Below are positions 18,642 through 27,899 of a stretch of 64,000 bases of DNA, piece by piece. Numbering within the stretch: the first letter of the stretch is position 1; every line of letters starts with the position of its first letter. Location: the NCBI GenBank assembly GCA_963844855.1, contig CAWJQP010000072.1, positions 310,001-374,000 on the forward strand, given 5' to 3'. The position numbers and the translations under genes are program-made. The notes under the pieces were generated by a model, which ran no database searches, was not told where the DNA came from, and saw nothing but the letters and a program-made list of their open reading frames with translations. Source of the stretch: DASQDN01 sp963844855 (GTDB taxonomy: Bacteria; Acidobacteriota; Terriglobia; Bryobacterales; Bryobacteraceae).

Positions 18642-18986
18642 TTGACGAAAGCGGACCTGATAGAAGAAGTCTCGCGCGTCGTCGAAATGACACGCAAAGA
18701 TTCGGAAGTAATCGTGGAGGCGATCTTCGATAGTATCGTTCGCTCGCTGAGAGCGGGAGACAAGATCGAGATTCGCGGTTACGGCAGCTTCCGTACACGC
18801 CAGCGACAGCCCCGTGTGGGTCGTAATCCAAAGACTGGGACCCGCGTCGAAGTGCCGTCCAAGCGTATTCCCTATTTCAAACCCAGCAAAGAACTGAAGG
18901 ACCTCGTTAACCAGACGGAGACTAAGGAACAGGCCGACGGCTCGCCAACGCCTGCCGGCGGTTCCAATATCCCAAATCCCAGCTAA
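18642..18986 (+). CDS. HU/IHF-family DNA-binding protein
   Basis: Protein of 114 residues. It starts at a TTG that follows a strong GGAGG site; no ATG is available at this point. The fold is complete: MTKADLIEEVSR at the N-terminus, GDKIEIRGYGSF before the arm and RVGRNPKTGTRVEVPSKR for the DNA-bending beta arm. The IHF-like elements and the position after rpsA favour an integration-host-factor beta-like role. A 20-residue Gly/Pro/Ser/Asn-rich tail extends beyond the normal HU length. The next gene (HIT) begins 2 bases after its stop, so all three are probably one transcript. Confidence 0.93.
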   Translation: MTKADLIEEVSRVVEMTRKDSEVIVEAIFDSIVRSLRAGDKIEIRGYGSFRTRQRQPRVGRNPKTGTRVEVPSKRIPYFKPSKELKDLVNQTETKEQADGSPTPAGGSNIPNPS

Positions 18987-18988
18987 GC

Positions 18989-19474
18989 ATGGATCATCTC
19001 TGGAGTCCTTGGCGGTACAAGTACGTCAGTACCGCCGGGCCCTCCCCATCGTGCATCTTTTGCTCGAAATCCCAGGAAGCAAAGGACGAAGAAAACCTCA
19101 TAGTTCATCGAGGAGTTCGCACATTTACTCTGCTCAACCTCTACCCCTACACGAGCGGGCACCTTATGGTTGCGCCATATGCGCATGTCGCCACGCTGGC
19201 TGAGGCGGATGAAGAAACAGCCGTCGAGTTGATGCTCGAAACCCGCCGGGCGCAGCGGCTTCTTGGCTCCGTGTATCGCGCGCCCGGATTTAACCTCGGG
19301 ATGAACATCGGATCCTGTGCTGGAGCGGGAATCGCCAGCCACATCCATATGCATGTCCTTCCCCGGTGGTCCGCAGATGTGAATTTTATGACCACCATTG
19401 CCGAGACCCGGGTGATTCCCGAGGCTCTCGAAGAAACCTATCGCAAACTCGCCGCCGCCTTCCGGAGCGCCTAG
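18989..19474 (+). CDS. HIT-family hydrolase/AP4A phosphorylase-like protein
   Basis: Protein of 161 residues with the histidine triad HIHMHVLPRW near residues 114-123 (HxHxHxx). The N-terminus MDHLWSPWRYKYV and two CxxC-like cysteines (CIFC) match the bacterial AP4A-phosphorylase-like/HIT group found after housekeeping genes. These enzymes split nucleotide-phosphate or AMP-linked compounds and use the central His as nucleophile. It is tightly linked to rpsA and the HU/IHF gene. Confidence 0.93.
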   Translation: MDHLWSPWRYKYVSTAGPSPSCIFCSKSQEAKDEENLIVHRGVRTFTLLNLYPYTSGHLMVAPYAHVATLAEADEETAVELMLETRRAQRLLGSVYRAPGFNLGMNIGSCAGAGIASHIHMHVLPRWSADVNFMTTIAETRVIPEALEETYRKLAAAFRSA

Positions 19475-19510
19475 CTGTCACAAAGCCCTAAAAATCGACG
19501 TCCATAGGGT

Positions 19511-20189
19511 ATGACGAATGTAACGACTCATACGATCGTCGGCTTCTTTCCGACCCGGGAACGAGCCGAATCAGCAGTTTCCGAGCTTATCCGTGAGGGT
19601 TTTTCCCGAGAGGATATCAGTGTCGTAGCTAGCAACAAGAATGATGTTACCGCCACGAGATCGCCGGAACCTCCGAATCTCGGTCCCATAACAGAAACAG
19701 GCAGCACCAACGATACCGGAGAAAAGGCAGTCAATTGGCGGAATGGCCGGCTTCATTGCCGGCATCGTGGCGCTTGCGATTCCTGGCATTGGTCCGGTCA
19801 TTGCCGCAGGTCCGCTCGCGATGGCGCTAACGGGCGCTGCAGCAGGAGCGGCAACCGGCGGCCTGATCGGTGTGATGACCGACGACGGTATTCCCGAAGA
19901 TGCCGCCAAGCGATACTCACACGCAATCGGAGCGGGAAATGTGATGGTAACCGTTCGCGCGGGTACGGGTCGCGCGGATGATGCCGCCGCAATACTCGAC
20001 CGATCAGGCGCAATAGAAATTGACGAGCCCGCCGAGCGCATACACTCCACTCCGGTTGGTACAGTATCAACCGAAGGTGTTCGCGCCGCGCGCCTGGATG
20101 ACAGTTCGAGTCTCGTAAATAGGCAGCGTCAGCGTGAACGGCGCGTAAATGTTTACCCGGGCATCACCGGAGGGGGTACTACTGTTTAG
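19511..20189 (+). CDS. General stress protein 17M-like / low-temperature-induced-type protein (frameshifted)
   Basis: The N-terminal part (about 75 residues) has the GspM/YflT-type start THTIVGFFPTRERAESAVSE with an alpha-beta ferredoxin-like fold. The C-terminal part lies in another frame and gives a glycine/alanine-rich amphipathic helix pair (MAGFIAGIVALAIPGIGPV, GAAAGAATGGLIG) then a second small domain (KRYSHAIGAGNVMVTV). An extra A at 19733-19734 explains the break: removing it reads GEKAVIGGMAGF. The reconstructed protein has about 225 residues. Such proteins are stress-induced, of unknown molecular role. Confidence 0.75.
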
Positions 20190-20231
20190 AGTCTCCTGCG
20201 CATATACTCGCTTGAAGGAGACCTCGCGCAG

Positions 20232-21575
20232 ATGAACCGCAGACAGTTCCTGGCCGGCGCCACAGGCATGGCGTGCGCGCCGGCCTACGCCCAAGAATTC
20301 GACAAAACTAAAAAGCGACGTGTGGGGCTCATTGGATCGGGCTGGTATGGAAAATGTGACTTATTCCGTCTGATACAAGTTGCGCCGATCGAAGTTGTTT
20401 CTGTGTGCGACGTAGACAAACAGATGCTCGCGGGCGCAGTCGAGATGATCGCTACGCGGCAAGCGTCGAAGCAGAAACCTCGCACCCATAGCGACTACAG
20501 AGAGATGTTGAAGCAGAAGGACCTCGACATTGTCCTCGTCGCAACACCGGATCACTGGCATGCCCTCGCAGCGATCGAGGCAATGAAAGCGGGCGCGGAT
20601 GTCTATTGCCAGAAACCCATCAGCGTCGATATCATCGAAGGTCAGGCGATGCTCGCAGCCGCCCGTAAATACAATCGGGTCGTACAGATCGGCACACAAC
20701 GCCGCAGCACGCCGCATCTGGTAGAGGCGCGCAACAGCATCCTTAAGGAAGGCAAACTCGGCAACATCGCCTATGTCGAGATCTGCTGCTACTACCACAT
20801 GCGAACGCGCGAGAACCCGCCGGACACGACTCCTCCGGAAAACCTCGACTACGAAATGTGGACCGGGCCCGCGCCGATGCGGCCCTATAACAAGCTGGTC
20901 CATCCGCGAAGCTGGCGGGCGTTTAACGAGTATGGCAACGGCATCGTCGGAGACATGTGCATCCACATGTACGACATGGTCCGCTGGATGATGGATCTCG
21001 GGGCTCCGACGTCGGTATCTTCCAGCGGCGGCATTCTCGTGGATAAGAAAAGCAAAGCCAATATCACCGATACACAGACAGCCACTTTCGATCATCCCGA
21101 AGTCAAGATTGTCTGGACGCACCGGACGTGGGGCACGGCTCCCGATCCTGCGTATCCCTGGGCAGCCATCTTCTACGGTGACAAAGGAACTCTGAAGGCA
21201 AGTGTGATGGGCTATGACTTCATTCCCGTGGATAAGAAAGTCAAGCCCATTCACAAGGACGTGAAGTACGAGCTCGAAGAGTATCCGGAAGATAAGACTG
21301 AACCGCAACTGGAGCAGCATGTCGCTCCGGCGATTCGTCATCACATGATGGACTTCCTGGCGGCGATCGACAAACGCAGTAAACCCGTTGCCGATATAGA
21401 ACAGGGGTATATTTCCACTGCCGCGTGCATCCTGGCGAACATGTCGATGCAACTGGGGAGGACGTTGATTTGGGACGCTCCGCAAGGGCGGGTGGCGAAG
21501 GACGATGAGGCCAATCGTCACCTGCGGAGGCCCTACCGGAAACCGTGGATACACCCGGAGCCAAAAAACGTTTAA
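20232..21575 (+). CDS. Gfo/Idh/MocA-family oxidoreductase, exported
   Basis: Protein of 447 residues. A short leader MNRRQFLAGATGMACAPAYA resembles a twin-arginine signal, consistent with export of a folded cofactor-bound enzyme. The Rossmann domain has VGLIGSGWYG near residue 33 and the family motif CQKPISVDIIEG containing the EKP-equivalent (QKP). The C-terminal alpha/beta domain has GDMCIHMYDMVRWMM with the catalytic-site histidine. Substrates are sugars or inositols and NAD(P) is the cofactor; the exact reaction is open. A GAAGGAG site precedes the ATG, and the DUF1326 gene follows 32 bases later. Confidence 0.92.
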   Translation: MNRRQFLAGATGMACAPAYAQEFDKTKKRRVGLIGSGWYGKCDLFRLIQVAPIEVVSVCDVDKQMLAGAVEMIATRQASKQKPRTHSDYREMLKQKDLDIVLVATPDHWHALAAIEAMKAGADVYCQKPISVDIIEGQAMLAAARKYNRVVQIGTQRRSTPHLVEARNSILKEGKLGNIAYVEICCYYHMRTRENPPDTTPPENLDYEMWTGPAPMRPYNKLVHPRSWRAFNEYGNGIVGDMCIHMYDMVRWMMDLGAPTSVSSSGGILVDKKSKANITDTQTATFDHPEVKIVWTHRTWGTAPDPAYPWAAIFYGDKGTLKASVMGYDFIPVDKKVKPIHKDVKYELEEYPEDKTEPQLEQHVAPAIRHHMMDFLAAIDKRSKPVADIEQGYISTAACILANMSMQLGRTLIWDAPQGRVAKDDEANRHLRRPYRKPWIHPEPKNV

Positions 21576-21607
21576 ACTAAAAGAGAAACCTGGAGGTTAA
21601 CCCTGGA

Positions 21608-22288
21608 ATGAAGAGACTTGCACTGACCATTTGCCTAGCGGGATCAACGCTGATGGCTGCAGGCTTGCAGAATCGCACCAGTGTGCGCGGTTCCTACCTG
21701 GAAGCCCGGACGGCTGATGTTTATGTCGGGGCGTGCTTTGCCAATTCCGAAGTCGGACAGGTCGGCAATCTTGCCGTGTTCGGTTGGCATATTGATAACG
21801 GAATGTTTGAAGGCGTTCGCCTGGAAGGCCTGTCGGTTGTAGGTGTCGTGAAATCGGCTACCACGTTGGGGGATGTCCATGCGGATGCGAACCCGGCAAA
21901 GGCGGTCCTAATCGTCGATGAGAAGGCTTCTCCGGAACAGCGTCTCGCGCTGGCAGCCTTCGCCAAACGTATGGCGGGCGACCTACTGCAAGACATCATT
22001 CGCGTCGAATATCAACCCGTCGGAATTAAATTCGACAATGACGATCTGCACACCCGGCGCGCTGTGCTGACGGCAGGCACCCTGGCCAAGATTCAGACCC
22101 GCGCGATCAACTCGGGCGATCATGTTTGCGCGCACGAAGAGACCTGGTACAACCCGTTGACGAAACTCGATCACTCGATGCCCGCCTACACCTTGGCAAA
22201 CAATTACAACGGCAAGGATCTGGGCGCGACCTGGAGCAGTCCCGACAAGCGCAGCGCTTTCGTCGGATCGTTCCAGTTGAACGACTAG
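21608..22288 (+). CDS. DUF1326 domain protein, secreted
   Basis: Protein of 226 residues with a signal peptide (about 1-18). The mature part begins SVRGSYLEARTADVYVGACFA and continues VFGWHIDNGMFEGVRLEGLS, the characteristic start of DUF1326 proteins. The function of this family is unknown. A TGGAGG ribosome site lies before the ATG. A strong terminator follows, closing the transcript that begins with the oxidoreductase gene. Confidence 0.85.
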   Translation: MKRLALTICLAGSTLMAAGLQNRTSVRGSYLEARTADVYVGACFANSEVGQVGNLAVFGWHIDNGMFEGVRLEGLSVVGVVKSATTLGDVHADANPAKAVLIVDEKASPEQRLALAAFAKRMAGDLLQDIIRVEYQPVGIKFDNDDLHTRRAVLTAGTLAKIQTRAINSGDHVCAHEETWYNPLTKLDHSMPAYTLANNYNGKDLGATWSSPDKRSAFVGSFQLND

Positions 22289-22310
22289 ATTTCCTCTCCC
22301 CGAAGTGAAG

Positions 22311-22344
22311 AAGGCCGGACGATTCCTGTCCGGCCTTTTTTGTT
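22311..22344 (+). terminator. Rho-independent terminator
   Basis: A perfect 10-base stem, AAGGCCGGAC at 22311-22320 and GTCCGGCCTT at 22328-22337, with a 7-base loop is followed by a T run. It ends the plus-strand transcript and, by symmetry of the flanking A and T bases, may also serve the convergent acyltransferase gene. Confidence 0.85.
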
Positions 22345-22355
22345 GTTCAGCCCAG

Positions 22356-23489
22356 TCAGATCCTGATAAAGATCTTGTGCTTGTACAGCCAGTAGCACAT
22401 GAACCACATGATGCTCAGGACTACAATGTTTTGCGGGATGCCTCCCAGATCCCCGAGATACCAGAAATTGCCCGTGAATACGCCTACTCCTCGATTCAAC
22501 CAGCCCCGAAGCACCTGTGAGAACGAATAGATAAAAATCGAGTTCATCCCCAACACAATCGCGGGAAAAGCCCATTTCCGGTATTGCTTCACATCGACGA
22601 TCCAGTACAAAGCGATTAGAAAGAGGATGACCCACCCTGCACTGAAGAAGGTGAACGATGCCGTCCAAAGGCGTTTGACCAGCGGATTAATCGGCTCCAG
22701 TCCCAAGCCAAGCAGGAACGCTCCCGCCGAGCACGCCGCCAACACCTTGAGCTTGTAGACGTGCGGCTTGTCCAACTGCATCAACATTCCTGCCCAGCAG
22801 CCGAACAGGATGGTTACCCCGTTCGTAACGAAGTTGATGGTTGTGTAGTAACCGGAATAGTTGTACCCGAGCAGTCGCAAATCGATCACTGCGCCCAAAT
22901 TGCCGTCCTTCGAAAACGGTCCATCGGGTCCAGGGAAGATCGAGAACAGCGCCCAATGACCAGCAAGCAACCCGATGGCGCAGACCACCTGCAAAGGGAA
23001 TCGCAATCTGGTAATGAAGAAACAAAGCAGATATCCGAAAGCGATCTGGCAAAGAACATTGATCAACTGAAGCACCGGTCGCCCATGGCTGGAATTGAAG
23101 TTCGACAACACGTTGCTGAGAATGATTAATACGAGCGCTCGCCAGGCAACATGCCGGAACAGATCGAAATTGGTGGCGCCCTCTTGCTTTCTTCTGGCGA
23201 ACGAAAACGGCATCGCCATTCCCACCATGAACGTGAATGCAGGCTGAATCAGATCCCAGAAAGTGCAGCCCGTCCATTCGACGTGCTCTACTTGCCGCGC
23301 CAACCACGCCCAATTGGGTCGCGATTGAAGTACAGCCAGGCCAAATCCGTGAGAAATCAGCATTAACATAATCAGCCCACGATAAGCGTCCAGGCTGAAT
23401 AAACGGACTGGCTGGGATTTCGGTTCCGCAGTCACGCGCGCAGCCGCGTGCTCGGGCATTGTCGATCCAATGTAGGTAGTACTCGCCAT
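22356..23489 (-). CDS. DUF5009/heparan-alpha-glucosaminide N-acetyltransferase-like membrane protein
   Basis: About 377 residues from the ATG at 23489; the frame stays open upstream but the homologous part begins only after this point. The N-terminal RLFSLDAYRGLIMLML is the signature of HGSNAT/YeiB-like membrane acyltransferases (SxDxxRG), and about ten membrane helices follow. Bacterial members are thought to acetylate extracytoplasmic sugars using cytoplasmic acetyl-CoA. The gene is divergent from the M20 peptidase gene with 52 bases between the start codons. Confidence 0.82.
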   Translation of the reverse strand: MASTTYIGSTMPEHAAARVTAEPKSQPVRLFSLDAYRGLIMLMLISHGFGLAVLQSRPNWAWLARQVEHVEWTGCTFWDLIQPAFTFMVGMAMPFSFARRKQEGATNFDLFRHVAWRALVLIILSNVLSNFNSSHGRPVLQLINVLCQIAFGYLLCFFITRLRFPLQVVCAIGLLAGHWALFSIFPGPDGPFSKDGNLGAVIDLRLLGYNYSGYYTTINFVTNGVTILFGCWAGMLMQLDKPHVYKLKVLAACSAGAFLLGLGLEPINPLVKRLWTASFTFFSAGWVILFLIALYWIVDVKQYRKWAFPAIVLGMNSIFIYSFSQVLRGWLNRGVGVFTGNFWYLGDLGGIPQNIVVLSIMWFMCYWLYKHKIFIRI

Positions 23490-23541
23490 CTGTTGACCTA
23501 AGTTATCAGAAATAGATTCCGCGAGTGCTACCATCAGGCGC

Positions 23542-24941
23542 ATGTCGGTGTCCCGCTGCCTGACCTTGATCTTGTTGTGCGTATTCTGCGCCGTTGCGGC
23601 CGAACCCACTGTCGATTGGGAAAAAGTAAAGTCGGAATCGCTCCAGCATTTCCAATCGATCGTCCGCATCAACACCACAAACCCGCCCGGCAATGAAGTC
23701 CAGATCACGGATTATCTAGGACGTCTGTTTGACCGCGAAGGCATCCCCTACAAAGTCTTCACGCTCGAACCGGGCCGCGCGAATTTAGTAGCTCGCTTGA
23801 AGGGCAATGGACGCAAACGACCAATTCTGGTTCTCGGACACACGGACACCGTAGGAATCCAGCGGGAGAAGTGGCCGGTCGATCCATTCGGGGCAGTGCT
23901 CCGCGAGGGATTCGTATGGGGACGCGGAACTACCGACAACAAAGATATGGTGACCGCTGGATTGATGTTGATGCTGCAGTTAAAGAGGCTGCAAGTTCCG
24001 CTCGACCGTGACGTGATCTATGTGGCGGAAGCCGGCGAGGAAAGCACCGCGCGGGTTGGTATTGAGTTCCTCGTTGCCAGCATTGGAATGAGATCGAAGC
24101 TGAATACGCGCTTGCCGAGGGAGGATTTGTCCACGCGCAAAACGGGAAGGTCCGATATCTGGAGGTTGCGACGACCGAGAAAGTTCCGCGCGGCGCCAAA
24201 CTCATTGCGACGGGGACGTCCGGCCATGGCTCACGCCCGCGCCTGGACAACGCCGTCGGACATCTGGCGACCGCCGTAGGCCGCGTCTTTGCGTGGGAGC
24301 CACCCATGCGATTGAATGACACGACACGGACGTTCTTCGAGCGGCTCGCGACGATCAGCCCTCCTGAAGAGGCTGCGCGCTACAACGGCTTGGTGGACCC
24401 CAGCAAAACCGGGGCGATCCAAAAGTATTTTGCCCAGAACGATCTCGGAAAATACTCAATCCTACGAACAAGCATATCGCCGACCATACTTACCGCCGGA
24501 TTTCGGCAGAACGTAGTTCCCTCCTCCGCCGAAGCGACTCTCGACATTCGGGCCTTGCCGGATGAGGACATGGTTAAGTTTTACGCAGACTTGGGGCGGA
24601 TCATCAATGATCCCGCCGTGAAAGTCGTCCCATCCACTCCTGGCCGGCCTGCCGCTCCACCAAGCCGCATCGACACGGAGATGTTCCGTGTCCTTGAAGC
24701 GACGCAGCGGCGTCTATATCCGGGCGCAATTACGGTCCCCGGGATGGTAACCGGAGCAACCGATCTGGCACAACTGCGCGCAAAGGGTGTACAAAGCTAC
24801 GGAATCGGTCCGCAATTCGATGAGGCCGAGTTTGCCGAACACGGCTGGCACAGCGATGTGGAACGCCTCTCGGAAGAATCGCTCTATGGCCTCGTGCGGT
24901 TCGTTTGGCACGCGGTCCACAGCATCGCGGCTACGAACTAA
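23542..24941 (+). CDS. M20-family metallopeptidase, secreted (one frameshift)
   Basis: Reconstructed length is about 466 residues. A signal peptide (about 1-20, ending AVAAE) precedes an M20 zinc peptidase: the first metal ligand and base are in LVLGHTDTVG, the bridging Asp in GRGTTDNKDM and the catalytic Glu in AEAGEEST. The lid domain and the last histidine (EHGWHSDVERLS) lie in a second frame. A single base is missing near 24075-24080; adding it gives HWNEIEAEYALAEGGF with no loss. It would cleave peptides or N-acyl amino acids in the periplasm. Confidence 0.88.
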
Positions 24942-25109
24942 CTAACAACACTTCGCGCGGGCGTATTTGCCGCGAAAGCGAGCGTCACTGAACCGGCGAT
25001 ACTCTTCGGGAGAATGCGCTAAACCGTGCGCAAGCAGATGACGCTCATAGGCATTCTCGTCGCCAATTTCGCGCAGTAATCCGAGAATCACGCGAAAGAA
25101 AGCTCTCAT
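24942..25109 (-). CDS. YbdD/YjiX-family small protein (CstA partner)
   Basis: A 55-residue protein too short for standard ORF cut-offs. It starts MRAFFRVILGLLREIGDENA and ends RFRGKYARAKCC, matching the YbdD/YjiX (DUF466) family, whose members end in a Cys-Cys pair and sit next to cstA/btsT. Its ATG overlaps the cstA stop (ATGA), so translation is coupled. The stop codon directly follows that of the convergent M20 gene. The family is thought to be needed for CstA/BtsT-type pyruvate uptake. Confidence 0.85.
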   Translation of the reverse strand: MRAFFRVILGLLREIGDENAYERHLLAHGLAHSPEEYRRFSDARFRGKYARAKCC

Positions 25110-27148
25110 ATTTCTTCCGCCCGAAGCTGCGTGACGACAAAGGGACTCTCATTCACGCGCGCGTCCCGCGTACCCTTCAGGACGCCAAGCCAGGTACGAA
25201 CCGAATCCAATACGATCAAAGTGACCAGCACAACGAAAATGGCGCACAGCACTGCATCCAGTTGAGCGTTGAATATCTGGGTCTTGATCGCTGGTGTTTG
25301 GTCCGCAACGTTTCTGAGTTGTTCCGCCTGCGCCAGAAAGCCGATTCGTGGCTGATCGGAAAAGATCTTTTGGTAGGAGGCCGTGAACGTGACAATCAGC
25401 AGCCACACCAACGGGCCGACCGTGATCCACATGTACTTGGCGCGATGCATCTTCACGAGAATCGTCGTAGCCACACACAACGCGATCGAGGCAAGCAGCT
25501 GATTCGCGATACCGAACAAAGGCCAGAGCGTATTGATCCCGCCAAGGGGGTCGATCACTCCTTGATACAGGAAGTATCCCCACGCAAGTACGATCGCCGC
25601 GCTTGTCAGAATGACACCGGGCATCCAACTCGTACGACCCAAAGGCGCATACACGTGTCCAAGAAGGTCCTGTAGCATAAACCTTCCGACGCGTGTCCCC
25701 GCATCGATAATCGTGAGGATGAAGAGCGCCTCAAACATGATGGCGAAGTGATACCAGAAACCGAGAATGGCTCGTCCGCCTCCTGTAGACGCAAAGATAT
25801 GCGCCATACCTAAAGCAAGCGAAGGCGCTCCCCCTGTCCGGTAGAACAACGACTTCTCCCCGACCTCCTCCGCAAGCACCTGCATTTCGTTGACGGTCAC
25901 CGGATATCCCCATCCGGTGATCGTCGTAACCGCTGCTTCTGCCGTTGACCCCACCGCTCCAGCGGGCGAATTTACGGCGAAGAACACGCCTGGCTGCAGT
26001 GCGCACGCCGCAATCAGCGCCATAATCGCGACGAAGCTTTCGAGCGCCATCGACCCGTATCCTACCGGCCAGGCGTGCCATTCCCGCGCAATCATCTTAG
26101 GAGTGGTACCGGAAGAAATCAGCGCGTGGAAGCCAGATATCGCTCCGCAAGCGATCGTGATGAAACAGAACGGAAAGATTTTCCCGGCAAAGATCGGACC
26201 GGTTCCGTCGACGAACCGGGTCAGCGGCGGCAACTGCAAATCCGGTCTTACAAACAGAATCCCAATCGCCAGCAAAATCACTACGCCAAGTTTTACGAAC
26301 GTGCTCAAGTAGTCGCGCGGCGCGAGAAGCAGCCAGACCGGCAGTGCGCTCGCCAGAAACCCGTAGATGATGATCGCGATCGCTAGCGCAACACCTGTCA
26401 TGGTGAACATCGGAGCGAATGTCGGCGAATGCGAAACCCATTGGCCTCCGAAGATACTCAGAAGGACCAGCAGGAAGCCGATAATCGAAACCTCCAATAC
26501 TTTGCCCGGCCGCCAGTATCGGAGATACAGACCCATGAAAACTGCTATGGGCATTGTCGCGGCAATTGTGAATGTTCCCCACGGACTGTCCTTCAGCGCG
26601 TTCACCACGACCAACGCAATCACCGCCAGCAGAATGATCATGATCAGCAGCACGGTTATGAGCGCAGTGACTCCGCCGATCTTACCGATCTCCTCGCGCG
26701 CCATCTGTCCCAACGACTTGCCGTCGCGACGCATGGAGCAGAACAAAATGATGAAGTCTTGAACAGCTCCGCCCAGCACGGCGCCGATGATGATCCAGAG
26801 CGTGCCCGGGAGATACCCAAACTGCGCGGCCAGCGTCGGGCCCACCAAGGGTCCTGGGCCGGCGATTGCCGCGAAATGATGGCCGAAGACGATCCACTTA
26901 TTTGTAGGCTCAAAGTCATGGCCGTTCCGCAATCGCTCCGCCGGCGTTGCGCGCCGGTCATCGAGCATCATTACTTTTGCGGCGATAAATCGGGCGTAAA
27001 ATCGATACCCAATCGCGTAACTGCCGGCGGCCGCCAGCACTAGCCACATACTATTTACGGGCTCACCGCGTTCAAACGCGACCACTCCCAGACCGCATGC
27101 GGCAACAATCGCAACCAGAATCCAAAACAGGCGCCCAACAATTCGCAT
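25106..27148 (-). CDS. cstA: Carbon starvation protein A, pyruvate/peptide transporter
   Basis: Integral membrane protein of 680 residues with about sixteen helices, the normal length for CstA/BtsT. Diagnostic motifs are HFAAIAGPGPLVGPTLAAQ, GAVQDFIILFCSMRRDGKSL and FALISSGTTPKMI-like (FHALISSGTTPK). The family imports pyruvate, and perhaps peptides, in starving cells. The gene is coupled to the YbdD-like gene that follows. It is divergent from clpP; 103 bases separate the starts. Confidence 0.96.
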   Translation of the reverse strand: MRIVGRLFWILVAIVAACGLGVVAFERGEPVNSMWLVLAAAGSYAIGYRFYARFIAAKVMMLDDRRATPAERLRNGHDFEPTNKWIVFGHHFAAIAGPGPLVGPTLAAQFGYLPGTLWIIIGAVLGGAVQDFIILFCSMRRDGKSLGQMAREEIGKIGGVTALITVLLIMIILLAVIALVVVNALKDSPWGTFTIAATMPIAVFMGLYLRYWRPGKVLEVSIIGFLLVLLSIFGGQWVSHSPTFAPMFTMTGVALAIAIIIYGFLASALPVWLLLAPRDYLSTFVKLGVVILLAIGILFVRPDLQLPPLTRFVDGTGPIFAGKIFPFCFITIACGAISGFHALISSGTTPKMIAREWHAWPVGYGSMALESFVAIMALIAACALQPGVFFAVNSPAGAVGSTAEAAVTTITGWGYPVTVNEMQVLAEEVGEKSLFYRTGGAPSLALGMAHIFASTGGGRAILGFWYHFAIMFEALFILTIIDAGTRVGRFMLQDLLGHVYAPLGRTSWMPGVILTSAAIVLAWGYFLYQGVIDPLGGINTLWPLFGIANQLLASIALCVATTILVKMHRAKYMWITVGPLVWLLIVTFTASYQKIFSDQPRIGFLAQAEQLRNVADQTPAIKTQIFNAQLDAVLCAIFVVLVTLIVLDSVRTWLGVLKGTRDARVNESPFVVTQLRAEEI

Positions 27149-27251
27149 TGAATATGCATTCTATCGCGCGTGTGAGAGACGTGACCAGCAGTGAAATAGT
27201 GGATTGAGCCGTGCGGTCCGATATCATTGATGTGGAGGACAAACGAACCAC

Positions 27252-27856
27252 ATGCTGGTCCCAATGGTGGTAGAACAGACGTCGCGTGGGGAACGCGCGT
27301 TCGATATATACTCCCGCCTGCTGAAGGAGAACATTATTTTCCTCGGCACGCCGATAGATGATAACGTCGCGAACCTTATCATTGCGCAGATGCTTTTCCT
27401 GGCGGCTGAGGACCCGGAGAAAGATATTAATCTGTACATCAATTCGCCGGGAGGCTCGATTACGGCGGGCCTGGCGATTCTGGACACAATGAATCTGGTG
27501 GAGCCGGATATCGTCACTTACTGTGTGGGACAGGCCGCTTCCATGGGCGCCGTATCTACTGGCCGCAGGGACCAAGGGCAAGCGCTACAGCCTTCCTCAC
27601 TCGCGCATCCTGATCCATCAGCCATCGATGAGCGGCCTGGCTGGTCAGGCGGCGGATATCGATATTTATGCGAAAGAGATTCTGCGCATGCGCGAGACGC
27701 TGAATCGGAATTCTCGCAAGTGCGACTGCGGTCAAAGCCGTGGAACGGTCGCGCGCGACGTCGACCGCGATTACATCATGTCGTCCGGAGCAGGCTCTGG
27801 AATACGGGATGATCGACCGCGATCATCGCAGCCGTGAACTGACGCCAGTGAAGTAA
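27252..27856 (+). CDS. clpP: ATP-dependent Clp protease proteolytic subunit (several frameshifts)
   Basis: The first 100 residues are a perfect ClpP start: MLVPMVVEQTSRGERAFDIY, NSPGGSITAGLAI and the catalytic Ser97 in GQAASMGAV. An extra T near 27553 breaks the frame; the next frame supplies LLAAGTKGKRYSLPHSRI with the catalytic His in LIHQP. Further indels (near 27711, 27737-27750 and 27784-27825) scatter the rest, although the catalytic Asp segment RDYIM and the end ELTPVK are still readable. The intact gene would be about 201 residues. As read, the protein would stop working; sequence errors are more likely than loss, since the neighbours show the same pattern. Confidence 0.85.
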
Positions 27857-27899
27857 GTCCTGCCAGATCGAAGGGCGTCCGATCCACGGGCGCCCTGGC

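Noticed and set aside
20361..21554. Long minus-strand open frame of 397 codons opposite the Gfo/Idh/MocA gene
   Set aside because: It mirrors a clearly conserved gene on the plus strand, has no family motif or ribosome site and arises from codon bias.
27868..27896. GC-rich hairpin between clpP and pit as a bidirectional terminator
   Set aside because: The stem is only six bases (AGGGCG/CGCCCT) with a long loop and no T run, too weak to call.
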